DNA from: Sphingobacterium athyrii
GTDB lineage: Bacteria > Bacteroidota > Bacteroidia > Sphingobacteriales > Sphingobacteriaceae
Direction of reading: 5' to 3'
Assembly (NCBI RefSeq): GCF_003071065.1
Contig: NZ_QCXX01000004.1
Span: 558,614 to 622,613 of the forward strand
DNA: 64,000 nucleotides
Positions within the stretch are counted from its first letter, which is position 1. Each line of letters starts with the position of its first letter. Under the pieces are notes generated by a model. It made no database searches. It was not told the DNA's origin and was given only the letters and a program-made list of their open reading frames with translations. Positions 36,081-45,871 of this stretch are shown piece after piece. A program made the translations under genes and the position numbers.

Positions 36081-36476
36081 TATATTTTTGTTCTTTTTCT
36101 ATTGAAGTACGCTACTTTTGAAGCTATCAAGTTGTTACTGAAATGATGAAGTTGTAACTATAGTTGCCATTCAGTAATAGACGGTTGTTATAAAAAAAGG
36201 TTTTCAAACGGGGAGAATGAAAACCTTTAAAATAACCAATTAATCCTAAATTTATGATAAAAAATATAATGCTATCTAATAGTTTTCTTTCATTACCACT
36301 GAATTACTCACTTCACTAAATCGACGATGAGTCTGATTTGATAATACAAGTTTAGGGATATAGAATTGTTTTGTCATCCTGTGCTGTTCTGCTTGTTTGA
36401 CTTAATCAAAAATCCTAAAATGAATATAATATGGTCGCTCGAAAGCTATTGGCGTCTATATTAAGTTGAAAATTTG
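36081..36476 (+). other. Intergenic region with perfect hairpin and 21-codon ORF
   Basis: This fills most of a 458-base gap before the sigma factor gene. AAAGGTTTTC (36196-36205) pairs perfectly with GAAAACCTTT (36219-36228) around loop AAACGGGGAGAAT, and is followed by TTAATCCTAAATTTATG opening a 21-codon ORF (36254-36319, MIKNIMLSNSF...). The loop, stem sequence and CCTAAAnTTATG leader match the element at 26623. No terminator-like T-run follows the stem. The remainder (36320-36476) shows nothing I recognise. Confidence 0.5.
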
Positions 36477-36484
36477 TAAATTTG
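36477..36484 (+). promoter_or_regulatory. Bacteroidota -7 box before the ECF sigma gene
   Basis: TAAATTTG fits TAnnTTTG exactly and lies about 55 bases before the proposed sigma-factor ATG. No clear TTTG stands at the expected -33 distance, so the call rests on the -7 box alone. Confidence 0.4.
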
Positions 36485-36538
36485 ACGACTGGTTAGGTGT
36501 TTAAACAGCATACTATCTGCCCTTTTGAAAAGTTTAAA

Positions 36539-37123
36539 ATGGATGTTACCGCAGAAAATAAGCTAATGATTTCGCTTTCCCAGGGAGACGAACACTCTTT
36601 TTTTGCTTTATACGAGCATTATAGTCATGCCTTATTTTCCAATGTTTTTCGAATGGTTAAAGATAGGCAGGTCAGTGAAGAGATCGTACAAGATGTATTC
36701 CTAAAAGTCTGGCAAAAGAGATGCACCATTGATCCGAATCGAAGCTTTAAGTCTTGGATCTTTACAATAGCTAAAAATGACGTGATTTCATGGTATAGGA
36801 AATTAGCAAAAGAAACCGCGCTGCAGGAAAACTTATACCAACATTTCGAGCACCTCTATGTTATGGAAAAAGAGGGGGATATTCAAGAAAAACAGGCGGC
36901 ATTATTGGAACGAGCACTCAATACCTTAAGTGAGCGCAGAAAAGAAATCTTTGTTTTATGTAAAATAGAACAGAAAAGTTATGAGGAGGTTGCTCAGAAA
37001 TTGAATATTTCCGTATCTACTGTGAGTAATGCCATGGTCAAATCCAACCAACATATTCGCCAATTTGTACAGGATCACTATGATGAGATTTTAATCATTC
37101 TTGTTACGTTCTATTTTTTTTAA
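36539..37123 (+). CDS. ECF RNA polymerase sigma factor
   Basis: A 194-residue ECF sigma-70 factor (start ATG 36539; GTG 36497 is less likely). Region 2 runs over FFALYEHYSHALFSNVFRM to SWIFTIAKNDVISWYRK and region 4 over LSERRKEIFVLCKIEQKSYEEVAQKL with the helix-turn-helix VSTVSNAM. The C-terminus is strikingly hydrophobic (ILIILVTFYFF), as often seen in sigma factors next to SusC genes. It should direct RNA polymerase to the downstream SusC/SusD genes when released by the FecR anti-sigma encoded 56 bases downstream. Confidence 0.92.
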   Translation: MDVTAENKLMISLSQGDEHSFFALYEHYSHALFSNVFRMVKDRQVSEEIVQDVFLKVWQKRCTIDPNRSFKSWIFTIAKNDVISWYRKLAKETALQENLYQHFEHLYVMEKEGDIQEKQAALLERALNTLSERRKEIFVLCKIEQKSYEEVAQKLNISVSTVSNAMVKSNQHIRQFVQDHYDEILIILVTFYFF

Positions 37124-37179
37124 AAAAAATAAGATAGCGATAGTGTTTTTGCTAGTAAGTTGCGTATTAACTTATAGAT

Positions 37180-38325
37180 ATGGCAAAAAAAATAGAAAAT
37201 ATTTACAAGAGCTATTTGAATGGGAGTATCAATCGTGTTGATCTGGATGCGCTCCTTCTGTATTTTGAGAAAGCTGGTGATGATGAATTGAATGCGCTGA
37301 CTTCCTTTGCTATTGAAGATTTTGAGGCAGATCACGTCGAAGAATCTTTCGCTGCGCATATCCCGGTTATTAGACAGCGATTGGAAAATAAACTGAACGA
37401 GTCCAAAAAGCAGCCTATCCGTTTAAGATATAGAAAGAGCTGGTGGGCGGCAGCGTCCATTCTGTTTGTAGCGGGATTGGCCACATGGTTTTATGCAAAA
37501 CAAAGTCCCAAGCATTCCGATGTGATAGCCCCTTCAGAAGCTATTTTATATGTTAAAGATAGATCTGGTAAAGAAATAGCCATTTTGCCGAAAACAGACT
37601 CGATTTGGACAGTAGGCGATATTGCCTTTTCTCGGATCGACAGTCAAACTGTAAAAGTAATCGCAGTAGGTAAAAATCCAAGTTTGCAAACGATATATAC
37701 TCCTAATTCGGACTTTAGGCTAGTTTTGGAGGATGGTAGTAAGATTACGATGAACGCTGCATCAACCTTACGGTTTCAGCTCCCTTTTACCCCTGCTAAA
37801 AGAGAAGTTTCTTTGGAAGGGGAAGGTTACTTTGAAGTCGCCCATGATGTGCGAAGACCATTTACAGTAAATGCTGGTGCTGCAAAAATCGAAGTATTGG
37901 GAACTGTATTTAACGTACGAAATTATGCGAGTGATGGGCGAGTTACCACATCTCTCATGTCTGGACGGATAGCCTTAAGTAAATCGGGGACCTCTGAAAG
38001 AATTGTCCTCCGCCCCGGCGAAACAGCTGTAACCGATCAGAAAGGAATACATATCGAAAATTTGGCTCCTAAGCAAGCTGTTGCTTGGACGGTTGGCTAC
38101 TTTGATTACCGGGATCAGTCACTTCGCGTTATCTTGTCAGATATGTCCAGGTGGTATGGCGTAGATGTCGATACCATTACGCTACCTACTGATCAATCGA
38201 TCTATATGAAGGTTCGAAAAAATATTCCATTACAGGAAATGTTGAATCTATTGAATGAAGCAAGTGGTCTAAATTTTCAATTGAACAATAAAAAAATCAC
38301 ATTAAAAGCTACTCATAAAAAATAA
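37180..38325 (+). CDS. FecR-family anti-sigma factor
   Basis: A 381-residue inner-membrane regulator. Residues 1-85 form the cytoplasmic sigma-binding part, 87-105 are a single membrane helix (WWAAASILFVAGLATWF), and the periplasmic part holds the FecR domain (about 172-270: DGSKITMNAASTLRF, GEGYFEVAHDVRRPFTVNA) and a C-terminal DUF4974/STN-like domain (about 310-378). It should sense the STN domain of the adjacent SusC in the periplasm and free the sigma factor. It begins 56 bases after the sigma gene and ends 31 bases before susC. Confidence 0.92.
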   Translation: MAKKIENIYKSYLNGSINRVDLDALLLYFEKAGDDELNALTSFAIEDFEADHVEESFAAHIPVIRQRLENKLNESKKQPIRLRYRKSWWAAASILFVAGLATWFYAKQSPKHSDVIAPSEAILYVKDRSGKEIAILPKTDSIWTVGDIAFSRIDSQTVKVIAVGKNPSLQTIYTPNSDFRLVLEDGSKITMNAASTLRFQLPFTPAKREVSLEGEGYFEVAHDVRRPFTVNAGAAKIEVLGTVFNVRNYASDGRVTTSLMSGRIALSKSGTSERIVLRPGETAVTDQKGIHIENLAPKQAVAWTVGYFDYRDQSLRVILSDMSRWYGVDVDTITLPTDQSIYMKVRKNIPLQEMLNLLNEASGLNFQLNNKKITLKATHKK

Positions 38326-38356
38326 CAACTAAATAGTACATTTACCTTAATCTACC

Positions 38357-41300
38357 ATGTCACACCTAACCGAAAAGCAACCGGTATTTTTACGAAAATA
38401 CCTGAGTTTGGTTGCTGGAATTGCCTTGATGAGCATGATTGACCCCTATGAATTACATGCGCAACAGGTACAATTGAATTTTAAAAATGCCGATGTCAAA
38501 GAGGTGATTACGAGTTTATCGGATCACTACGGCTATGAATTTGTATTTGACGGCAATCTGCTCAAATCGGCGCACCCGATCAGTGTTAATCTGAAACTTT
38601 CAAGCGTCGAAGATGCTTTATCCATTTTGTTTAAGGATCAGCCCTTCGGCTATCGTTTGGAAAACAAACGGATTATTCTCTATCGTAAAGCTGTGTCAAC
38701 CATTAGTCAGCTTGTACGCGGAAAAGTAATAGACAGTTTGGGTAATACCATTCCCGGCGTGTCTATTCATAATTTACAGGATGATAGCCAGACGATGAGT
38801 TCCGGAGATGGTGATTTTGAATTGAACGTCGCTAGCTCAGACATTCAATTGTCTTTTAGACATGTATCGTTTAATGAAAAGGTCATGCACTTCAGCCCGG
38901 AACAAATTGCTCGGCCCGTCCGTGTGATGTTGAGTGCAAAGGAGTCTATGCTCAACGAAATTATGATAACGGGATATCAACGTATCAGCAAAGAACGTAG
39001 TCCTGGAGCTTATACCGGTATCAGCAATGATCAATTGAACAAACAGATTAATACCGATTTGACTTCCGCGTTAGAAGGTCAGGTGGCTGGGTTGACCTAT
39101 ATCAAAAATCCAACGCGCTCCGGTGCAGACAGCCCCATACTTCGGGGCATTGGCACCTATTCCAGTCAGGTGACCACCAATCCACTCATTGTTGTCGATG
39201 ATTTGCCGACGGAGTTCACCTTGAACGATATTAATCCCTATGACGTTGAGTCCGTTACCGTTTTGAAGGATGCGACAGCAGCGTCTATTTACGGTGCCCG
39301 TGCGGCTAATGGCGTTATCGTCGTGACCACCAAAAAAGGGAAAGGGCAAGGTGTTTCCGTGAACTTTAATGTGGACCAATTCATCACGCAGAAACCGGAT
39401 ATCTCCAAAATGCACTATGCGCGTACATCGGATTTAATCGATTATGAAATTGATGTATATAAGAAGGAGCTATCCCGTTATGCGAATAGTGAATCGCTAT
39501 TTAATTACTATGGAAAGCTGGGCAGTGGCAGTCTAAAATATTATTCACCATTGTATGATCTATTTCGAAAGGAATCCATTGGTGCGATTAGTCAGCAAGA
39601 ACGGGAGGCAACGATCAATTCATGGCGGAGCAACGATTATATTAAGGAGTTTACGGACAATGTCTGGCAGAATGAAACACGTCAACGTTATAACGCGAGC
39701 ATCCCCCAGAACTCCACTAAGAGCAATACCTTTGTTTCTTTTAATTATGATAAGGGAAAGGGACAGGTGGTCAATGAAAAGAATGAGAAATTCAACTTAT
39801 ATCTAAAGTCGGGCTTTAATTTGACCAAGTGGTTGTCTGCAACAGTAGGACTGAATGGTACGTATACAGTAAATAAAGAAACCGACGGCGTTTACAATAA
39901 TGTGTTCTTGCAACCACGTTATGCTCGCATCAAAGATGAAGGTGGCAACTTAGTCTATACACCGTACGTTGAATTGCCCAGTTCAGTAGGACCAGGCTCT
40001 GCCATTAACGGCGAAACGGCGGAACAAATTGCTGCAAATGGAAATCTAAAAAGTACATCCTTTAATGTGCTTGAGGCATTAGGGGAGGGCATTGAAAGTA
40101 ATAAAAGTCTAGGCCTTCGTGCTTTTACATCGTTGCGGGCCAATATTTACAAAGGACTTTCTTTTCAGACACAGTTTTCATATGAATTGGGCCAAGCAGC
40201 ACGTGAAAGCTTCTACGATGAAGATAGCTACATGATGCGTGTTGCATCAAATGCAATGGTCAGTTACAATGATGCGACGGGTATTTATACCAAGAATTTA
40301 CCTGCTGGAGGACGTTACTATCAATTTGAGAGCAAACGCTATAGTTACACCTTTCGGAATCAGTTTAACTACGATAATACCTTTGGACAATATGGTCAAC
40401 ATCAACTGACAGCATTGGCCGGATTCGAGATGCGACAGTCACATGTACCACGCTCAATTGAACAATTGCTTTTAGGATACAACCCAGTAACATTGACTTC
40501 GACAACAATTGATTGGGCAACCTTAAGTAAAACAGGAATAACGAGTTATGTGTATGGGGGAAACAACCGACTATCTGATTTGAATGGTGGGGCGCAAACA
40601 GAAACTTTACATCGATATACTTCACTTTATGCCAACGCAGGTTATACATATAATAATAGATTTAACTTGACTGGAAGCATACGGGTAGATCAAGCAGATC
40701 TATTTGGTGTAGATCCAAAGTTTAAATATCGCCCTTTATGGTCCGTCGGAGCTGGCTGGAATGTCAGCAACGAAGGCTTTATGAAAAATGAAGACTGGTT
40801 GAATTCACTCAAACTGCGGGCTACATATGGTATTACCGGTAACGTGGATCAAGCCAGTTCCAGCTATGGAACTGCAACCTGGAAATCGGATAAACTTTTC
40901 CCCTATCTGCAGTATTTGGAACAAAGGTCATTGCCAAACCCCATGTTACGCTGGGAAAAAACAACAACCACCAATTTAGGGATGGATTTTTCGATTTTCG
41001 ACAACCGCCTTTCGGCTAGTATCGATGCATATAATCGATATAGCTCGGATTTATTGATTAATTCTGTTCTTGATCCTACGGTGGGGGCCAGTTCCCGTGT
41101 GATTAACAACGGTGCACTGCGCAATAAAGGGATTGAGTTTAATATCAACGGTGTATGGTTGAAAAAGAAAGATTTTACGGCAAGTACACAGCTGGTATTT
41201 TCCTTTAATAAGAATAAGGTGGAGAAAGTGAACGGCTTAACTTCTACAGCCCAATCGTATGTTGGTTCACCAAGTAATTACTTTTTTGAAGGAAGTAGCT

Positions 41301-41962
41301 ATAATTCAATCATGGCTTTTCGCTATGGAGGCATGGTGAATGGCTATCCTTATTTCTTGGATCAAAACGGTGAATCAAATGTTGTCTTTGATGAGAACGG
41401 TACACCGACGAGCATCAAAGAAATTACCTCGCCGGAGGCACTGGTAAATATGGGGACCTTGTTTCCTAAGTATACAGGTTCTATCAATCAACGTTTGCGC
41501 TATAAAGCATTTGATCTGTCTGCGATGTTCGTTTTTTCGGGCGGACATAAACTGCGTAAAGATGCGATCGACTTAGCAAGTGATAAGCTGACAAACGCGG
41601 GCTTGGTCAATCGATGGGCAGAAGGTGCGGATAATGATTATCCAAGATTACTGGTTGATTATCCAGACAAATTACGTACCGATGCGAGCAAACTATCTAC
41701 CTTATGGCGGAATAGCGATAAGCAGATTGTTTCTGCAGATTACATGAAGCTGCGAAATGTGGCTGTGGGTTATCAATTACCAAAACAATTAGCGCAGAAA
41801 GCGGGGATGCAAAACGTCAAATTAACCTTGCAGGTGAATAATTTATGGACCTGGACTGCGGCTGGTGATGATATCGATCCAGAAGCCTATTCGCTCAATA
41901 GCGGAACACGCAATTTGCCACTGGCTAAATCATTCCTCATGGGGCTTTCATTAACTTTTTAA
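38357..41962 (+). CDS. SusC/RagA-type TonB-dependent outer membrane transporter with STN domain
   Basis: A 1201-residue outer-membrane protein. After a long signal region ending ELHAQ comes an STN signalling domain (about residues 38-95, LNFKNADVKEVITSLSDHYG), a carboxypeptidase-regulatory-like domain (about 105-190, GKVIDSLGNTIPGVSIHN), the plug with signature DATAASIYGARAANGVIVV (about 312-330), and a 22-strand barrel ending in LSLTF. STN marks it as a signal-transducing receptor partnered with the FecR protein. Cargo may be oligosaccharide or peptide; the downstream protease favours peptide. Confidence 0.95.
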   Translation: MSHLTEKQPVFLRKYLSLVAGIALMSMIDPYELHAQQVQLNFKNADVKEVITSLSDHYGYEFVFDGNLLKSAHPISVNLKLSSVEDALSILFKDQPFGYRLENKRIILYRKAVSTISQLVRGKVIDSLGNTIPGVSIHNLQDDSQTMSSGDGDFELNVASSDIQLSFRHVSFNEKVMHFSPEQIARPVRVMLSAKESMLNEIMITGYQRISKERSPGAYTGISNDQLNKQINTDLTSALEGQVAGLTYIKNPTRSGADSPILRGIGTYSSQVTTNPLIVVDDLPTEFTLNDINPYDVESVTVLKDATAASIYGARAANGVIVVTTKKGKGQGVSVNFNVDQFITQKPDISKMHYARTSDLIDYEIDVYKKELSRYANSESLFNYYGKLGSGSLKYYSPLYDLFRKESIGAISQQEREATINSWRSNDYIKEFTDNVWQNETRQRYNASIPQNSTKSNTFVSFNYDKGKGQVVNEKNEKFNLYLKSGFNLTKWLSATVGLNGTYTVNKETDGVYNNVFLQPRYARIKDEGGNLVYTPYVELPSSVGPGSAINGETAEQIAANGNLKSTSFNVLEALGEGIESNKSLGLRAFTSLRANIYKGLSFQTQFSYELGQAARESFYDEDSYMMRVASNAMVSYNDATGIYTKNLPAGGRYYQFESKRYSYTFRNQFNYDNTFGQYGQHQLTALAGFEMRQSHVPRSIEQLLLGYNPVTLTSTTIDWATLSKTGITSYVYGGNNRLSDLNGGAQTETLHRYTSLYANAGYTYNNRFNLTGSIRVDQADLFGVDPKFKYRPLWSVGAGWNVSNEGFMKNEDWLNSLKLRATYGITGNVDQASSSYGTATWKSDKLFPYLQYLEQRSLPNPMLRWEKTTTTNLGMDFSIFDNRLSASIDAYNRYSSDLLINSVLDPTVGASSRVINNGALRNKGIEFNINGVWLKKKDFTASTQLVFSFNKNKVEKVNGLTSTAQSYVGSPSNYFFEGSSYNSIMAFRYGGMVNGYPYFLDQNGESNVVFDENGTPTSIKEITSPEALVNMGTLFPKYTGSINQRLRYKAFDLSAMFVFSGGHKLRKDAIDLASDKLTNAGLVNRWAEGADNDYPRLLVDYPDKLRTDASKLSTLWRNSDKQIVSADYMKLRNVAVGYQLPKQLAQKAGMQNVKLTLQVNNLWTWTAAGDDIDPEAYSLNSGTRNLPLAKSFLMGLSLTF

Positions 41963-41974
41963 TCTGAATCTACG

Positions 41975-43399
41975 ATGACTTTTAAAACTTTAGCGGCGGC
42001 ATTTGTGACTCTAGTGGTCTTTTCCGCCTGCGACAAATACCTCGATATAACACCAAAAGGCTCACAATTGGTGAGCACCGCTCAAGATTATTACGATTTG
42101 GTCGCTTATCCCAATAGGGGCTATCCGATTAATAACTTTCAATATTTGGTCGATGACCAGTATATGAAAGAATCCAATGTAATCGGTTTGACGCCTAATA
42201 TGAATACCATTAACTTTTTGTTCCAAGAACAAGAGGATCGGGTAAGCCGCATTACCGCATCGAGCTTTTACAATCAATGTTATAAATATATTGCACAGTG
42301 GAATATGATTATTTCCTTGGTTGATGAAAGTACAGGCGATAGTCAATTAAAGACCCTAGCCAAGGCTGAGGCCAAGATGTTTCGGGCCTTTGATTATTTC
42401 CATTTGATCAATGTCTACGCCAAAGCCTATGACGCGAATACCGCTTCTCAGGATGGCGGTGTCTGTATTATGGATAAATATGACCTTGAAGCTAAGCCGG
42501 CAAAATCAACGGTACAGCAGGTATACGATTTTATCCAAAAGGATATCGAGGATGCTTTGCCCTATTTGCAGGAGAAACCTACGAATCCCTATCATCCGTC
42601 ACTGGCCTTTGCTTATGCATTGAAGGCGAAGGTGCATCTTTTCAAAAGAGAAGTTGTTGAAGCGCAAGCTGCTGCAGAAAAAGCCTTGCAGCTTAACGGA
42701 CAGCTAATTGATCTTGTTCAGTATGAAAAGTTAGGGGGGCCAAGCAAGACACCTATAATCGCTGAAAATAACCCGGAGGTATTAAGCTATATGTATGTGA
42801 ATGGCTATACGGAGATGAATTTTGGTTATAGCTATATCTTAAGCCCAGAATTGACAAGTATGTTTGACAAGGAAGACAAACGCTTTAGTCTATTTTATAC
42901 GACCTCAAATGCCAGTTTTCTGGATATTGGTGCTGGAGCAAGTTACTACAACGTGAAATACACTGCTTTTTTCTTCCCCACAGTGGGACTGAAAACACCA
43001 GAGATTTACCTTATGCTAGCCGAATGTTATGCCCGTCAGGATCAATTTACAAAGGCTATTGACATGTTGAATACCTTACGTAAAACCCGGATCGAAGGCG
43101 ATAAAGCAATTCTGGCAGTTCCAACTACCCGAAAAGAAGCGATGAATCTAGTGATAAACGAACGCCGTAAAGAATTGCCAATCGGTTTCCATCGTTTTTT
43201 TGATTTGAAACGCTTGAACCTAGAACCTGACTATGCCAAAACACTTGTTCGTGTATTCCCTATTGTCAATAAGACGGTGGAGCAAAAGACCTATACATTG
43301 GCCCCAAATTCACGAATGTATATTATTCCATTTCCATTGGATGCCATGAAGTTAAACCCAAACTTACGTTTAAACACGGATGAAACTGTACCGTTTTAA
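41975..43399 (+). CDS. SusD/RagB-type surface lipoprotein
   Basis: A 474-residue lipoprotein with lipobox VVFSAC (Cys19) followed by DKYLDITPKGS. TPR-like helices (AKAEAKMFRAFDYFHLINVYAKAY; FAYALKAKVHLF) and the C-terminal NERRKELPIGFHRFFDLKRL segment are typical of SusD. It forms the lid over the SusC barrel and captures the cargo. It starts 12 bases after susC. The sequence is closer in feel to the short RagB/SusD-like forms than to starch-type SusD, and the ligand is not predictable. Confidence 0.93.
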   Translation: MTFKTLAAAFVTLVVFSACDKYLDITPKGSQLVSTAQDYYDLVAYPNRGYPINNFQYLVDDQYMKESNVIGLTPNMNTINFLFQEQEDRVSRITASSFYNQCYKYIAQWNMIISLVDESTGDSQLKTLAKAEAKMFRAFDYFHLINVYAKAYDANTASQDGGVCIMDKYDLEAKPAKSTVQQVYDFIQKDIEDALPYLQEKPTNPYHPSLAFAYALKAKVHLFKREVVEAQAAAEKALQLNGQLIDLVQYEKLGGPSKTPIIAENNPEVLSYMYVNGYTEMNFGYSYILSPELTSMFDKEDKRFSLFYTTSNASFLDIGAGASYYNVKYTAFFFPTVGLKTPEIYLMLAECYARQDQFTKAIDMLNTLRKTRIEGDKAILAVPTTRKEAMNLVINERRKELPIGFHRFFDLKRLNLEPDYAKTLVRVFPIVNKTVEQKTYTLAPNSRMYIIPFPLDAMKLNPNLRLNTDETVPF

Positions 43400-43419
43400 T
43401 ATATGCTATTACATTACAC

Positions 43420-45870
43420 ATGAAAAACAAAATTATCTATAGTTTGCTTGCCTTGCTCTTGTTCGGCGGTATGGCTCAAGCCCATCAAAATTTGACTCCG
43501 GTAGACACTATAAAATCAAAAAATGATTTGGATGAAGCCTATGAAAAGATTTTAAAGAAGAAAAAAATTGCCCGTTCCGGCGTATTTAATGTCTTTGAAT
43601 CTGACAAAAAATGGTATCTAGAAATACCGGACAGTCTGTTGAACCGTTATTTCCTGACGGTAACGCGCTTGGTGTCAGCCCCACAGGGATTCCCAATGTA
43701 TGGCGGTGAAAAGCTGAATGAACAGACACTTTATTTTGAGAAAGGCCTGGGTGACCGTATACAGTTGCGGGCAGCAATTTATAAACAAGACGCCCCGGAA
43801 AACGACGCTATACGGATCGCACTAGTTCAGTCTCAGGAAGATCCAATCATCGCTATTTTAGATATAAAAGGACTTAATCCGGCAAAAAACGGCTATCTTA
43901 TCGATGTGACAGATCTTTTTCGCAAGGACAATGCGGCGATTTCCTTTGACAGCAAAATAAAAAGTGAAAATAAATTGTCATCACTGGCAGACGACAGATC
44001 TTTTATTACTGATATGAAAGTCTTTCCGATCAATTTAGAAGTGAAGACTACAAAGACATATTCATCCACCTCTGGTACACCAGCAGCGAGTTTGACGGGA
44101 GCGATGACTTTTACGACCAATACATCCATGGTATTATTGCCAAAAGTGCCGATGAAAAAGCGGATTTTTGATGATCGTGTGGGCTATTTCGCCAATAAAT
44201 ATATTTTATTCACCGATAAAGATCAACGCTCCAAAGCGTTGAATTTTATACAACGCTACAGACTTGAGCCTAAGATCAATGATGTGTCGCGATACTTAAA
44301 AGGTGAACTTGTAGAACCACAAAAGCAAATTGTATACTATATAGACCCCGCGACGCCCAAGAAGTGGCGCCCTTATCTCATCGCAGGGATCAATGACTGG
44401 AACGTCGCATTTGAACAAGCCGGATTTAAGAATGCAATCGTAGGCAAAGAGTGGCCCGAGCAGGATACGACCATGAGCCTGGAAGATGCGCGTTTTTCCG
44501 TCATCCGTTACTTTGCTTCTGAAAAAGCAAATGCTTATGGGCCTCGGATTTCAGATCCTAGAAGCGGTGAGATTATTGAAGCGCATGTCGGTTGGTATCA
44601 TAATGTCATGAAGCTTGTCCAACAGTGGTTTATGGTACAAGTGGGGCCATTAAACAAAGCTGCTCAAAAAATGCAGCTGGATGACGAAGTGATGGGGCAG
44701 TTAATTCGCTTTGTTTCTTCACACGAAGTGGGACATAGTTTGGGGCTACGGCATAATATGGGGGCGAGCAGCCAAACGCCGGTCGAGAAATTGCGCGATA
44801 AGAAATGGGTTGAAAAACATGGACATACCGTTTCGATCATGGATTATGCCAGATTCAATTATGTAGCCCAGCCAGAAGATAACGTTGCGCTTGCTGGAAT
44901 ATATCCACGCGTAGGCATGTACGATAAATGGGCCATTCAATGGGGGTATCAATATCTTCCACAGTTTTCGACTGGTGAAGAAGAGCGGGGTTATCTTACA
45001 AAACAGGTGACAGATAGTCTGATGGTCAACCCAAAGCTATGGTTCGGTGGGGAAGGAAACAATGAAGATCCGCGTAGTCAGAAGGAAGATCTGGGCGACG
45101 ATTCTATGTTGGCGAGTACCTATGGCCTCAAAAATTTAAAACGCGTCGTTCCCCAATTGATCGCATGGACAGACGAGCCTTCGGATGATTACAGCAACCT
45201 AAAAGATATGCATAAAGCTGTCCGCGGACAATTTAATCGCTATTTATACCATGTGCTAAAAAATATCGGAAGTCAAGAGATTACGAATAAAGTCCGGGGT
45301 CAAAAAGGAGCCGTCTACGCGGCTGTTCCCAAAGAAAAGGTAAAAGCAGCAGTACACTATGTAAATGATAATGTATTTACGCCACCCTTGTGGTTGTATC
45401 CTGACAATATACAGTCCCTTATTGGAATAGACGCCAATAAAGAAATCAATGATCAACAAGAGCAGATGCTCAACATGCTGATGAGTCCCGGTTTGCTTTA
45501 TAATGTTTATATCAAGTCTCTAAGCAACGAAGACCCTTACACCTTGAATGAATATTTGGAAGATGTTGGTCATGGAATATGGACATTGCCCGGTGGTGAT
45601 CTTCGTATTGATGCCTTCAAACGTGGCCAGCAACGCTTTTTTCTGGAACGGGTAAATCAAGTTGTTAACCCGAAAATCGGACCTGGGTCGGATATTATTA
45701 CACAGGCACAGCGCAGTGACGTGCAACTGTATGTCAGAAATTATCTGCCAGGTTTGATTGAGCAGATCAATCTGCTTAATGCCAAGCAAACAGATCAACT
45801 CAATAAGCAGCATCTGAATTTGATGCTGCAAGAAATTAAACGTATTCAAAATCAAATAAACAAAGACTAA
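43420..45870 (+). CDS. Zinc metalloprotease of the DUF5117/DUF4953 family
   Basis: An 816-residue exported protein (signal ending GGMAQAHQ). The N-terminal part (about 35-300) matches DUF5118/DUF5117: KKIARSGVFNVFESDKKWYLEIPDSLL cannot be shown in full, but VFNVFESDKKWYLEIP is visible. The catalytic region (about 310-700, DUF4953) has HEVGHSLGLRHNMG near residue 434, a metzincin-like HExxHxxGxxH zinc site with its Glu. The gene follows susD by 20 bases, so it belongs to the sigma/FecR/SusCD operon and may cut proteins into peptides for uptake. Substrate unknown. Confidence 0.88.
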   Translation: MKNKIIYSLLALLLFGGMAQAHQNLTPVDTIKSKNDLDEAYEKILKKKKIARSGVFNVFESDKKWYLEIPDSLLNRYFLTVTRLVSAPQGFPMYGGEKLNEQTLYFEKGLGDRIQLRAAIYKQDAPENDAIRIALVQSQEDPIIAILDIKGLNPAKNGYLIDVTDLFRKDNAAISFDSKIKSENKLSSLADDRSFITDMKVFPINLEVKTTKTYSSTSGTPAASLTGAMTFTTNTSMVLLPKVPMKKRIFDDRVGYFANKYILFTDKDQRSKALNFIQRYRLEPKINDVSRYLKGELVEPQKQIVYYIDPATPKKWRPYLIAGINDWNVAFEQAGFKNAIVGKEWPEQDTTMSLEDARFSVIRYFASEKANAYGPRISDPRSGEIIEAHVGWYHNVMKLVQQWFMVQVGPLNKAAQKMQLDDEVMGQLIRFVSSHEVGHSLGLRHNMGASSQTPVEKLRDKKWVEKHGHTVSIMDYARFNYVAQPEDNVALAGIYPRVGMYDKWAIQWGYQYLPQFSTGEEERGYLTKQVTDSLMVNPKLWFGGEGNNEDPRSQKEDLGDDSMLASTYGLKNLKRVVPQLIAWTDEPSDDYSNLKDMHKAVRGQFNRYLYHVLKNIGSQEITNKVRGQKGAVYAAVPKEKVKAAVHYVNDNVFTPPLWLYPDNIQSLIGIDANKEINDQQEQMLNMLMSPGLLYNVYIKSLSNEDPYTLNEYLEDVGHGIWTLPGGDLRIDAFKRGQQRFFLERVNQVVNPKIGPGSDIITQAQRSDVQLYVRNYLPGLIEQINLLNAKQTDQLNKQHLNLMLQEIKRIQNQINKD

Positions 45871-45871
45871 A

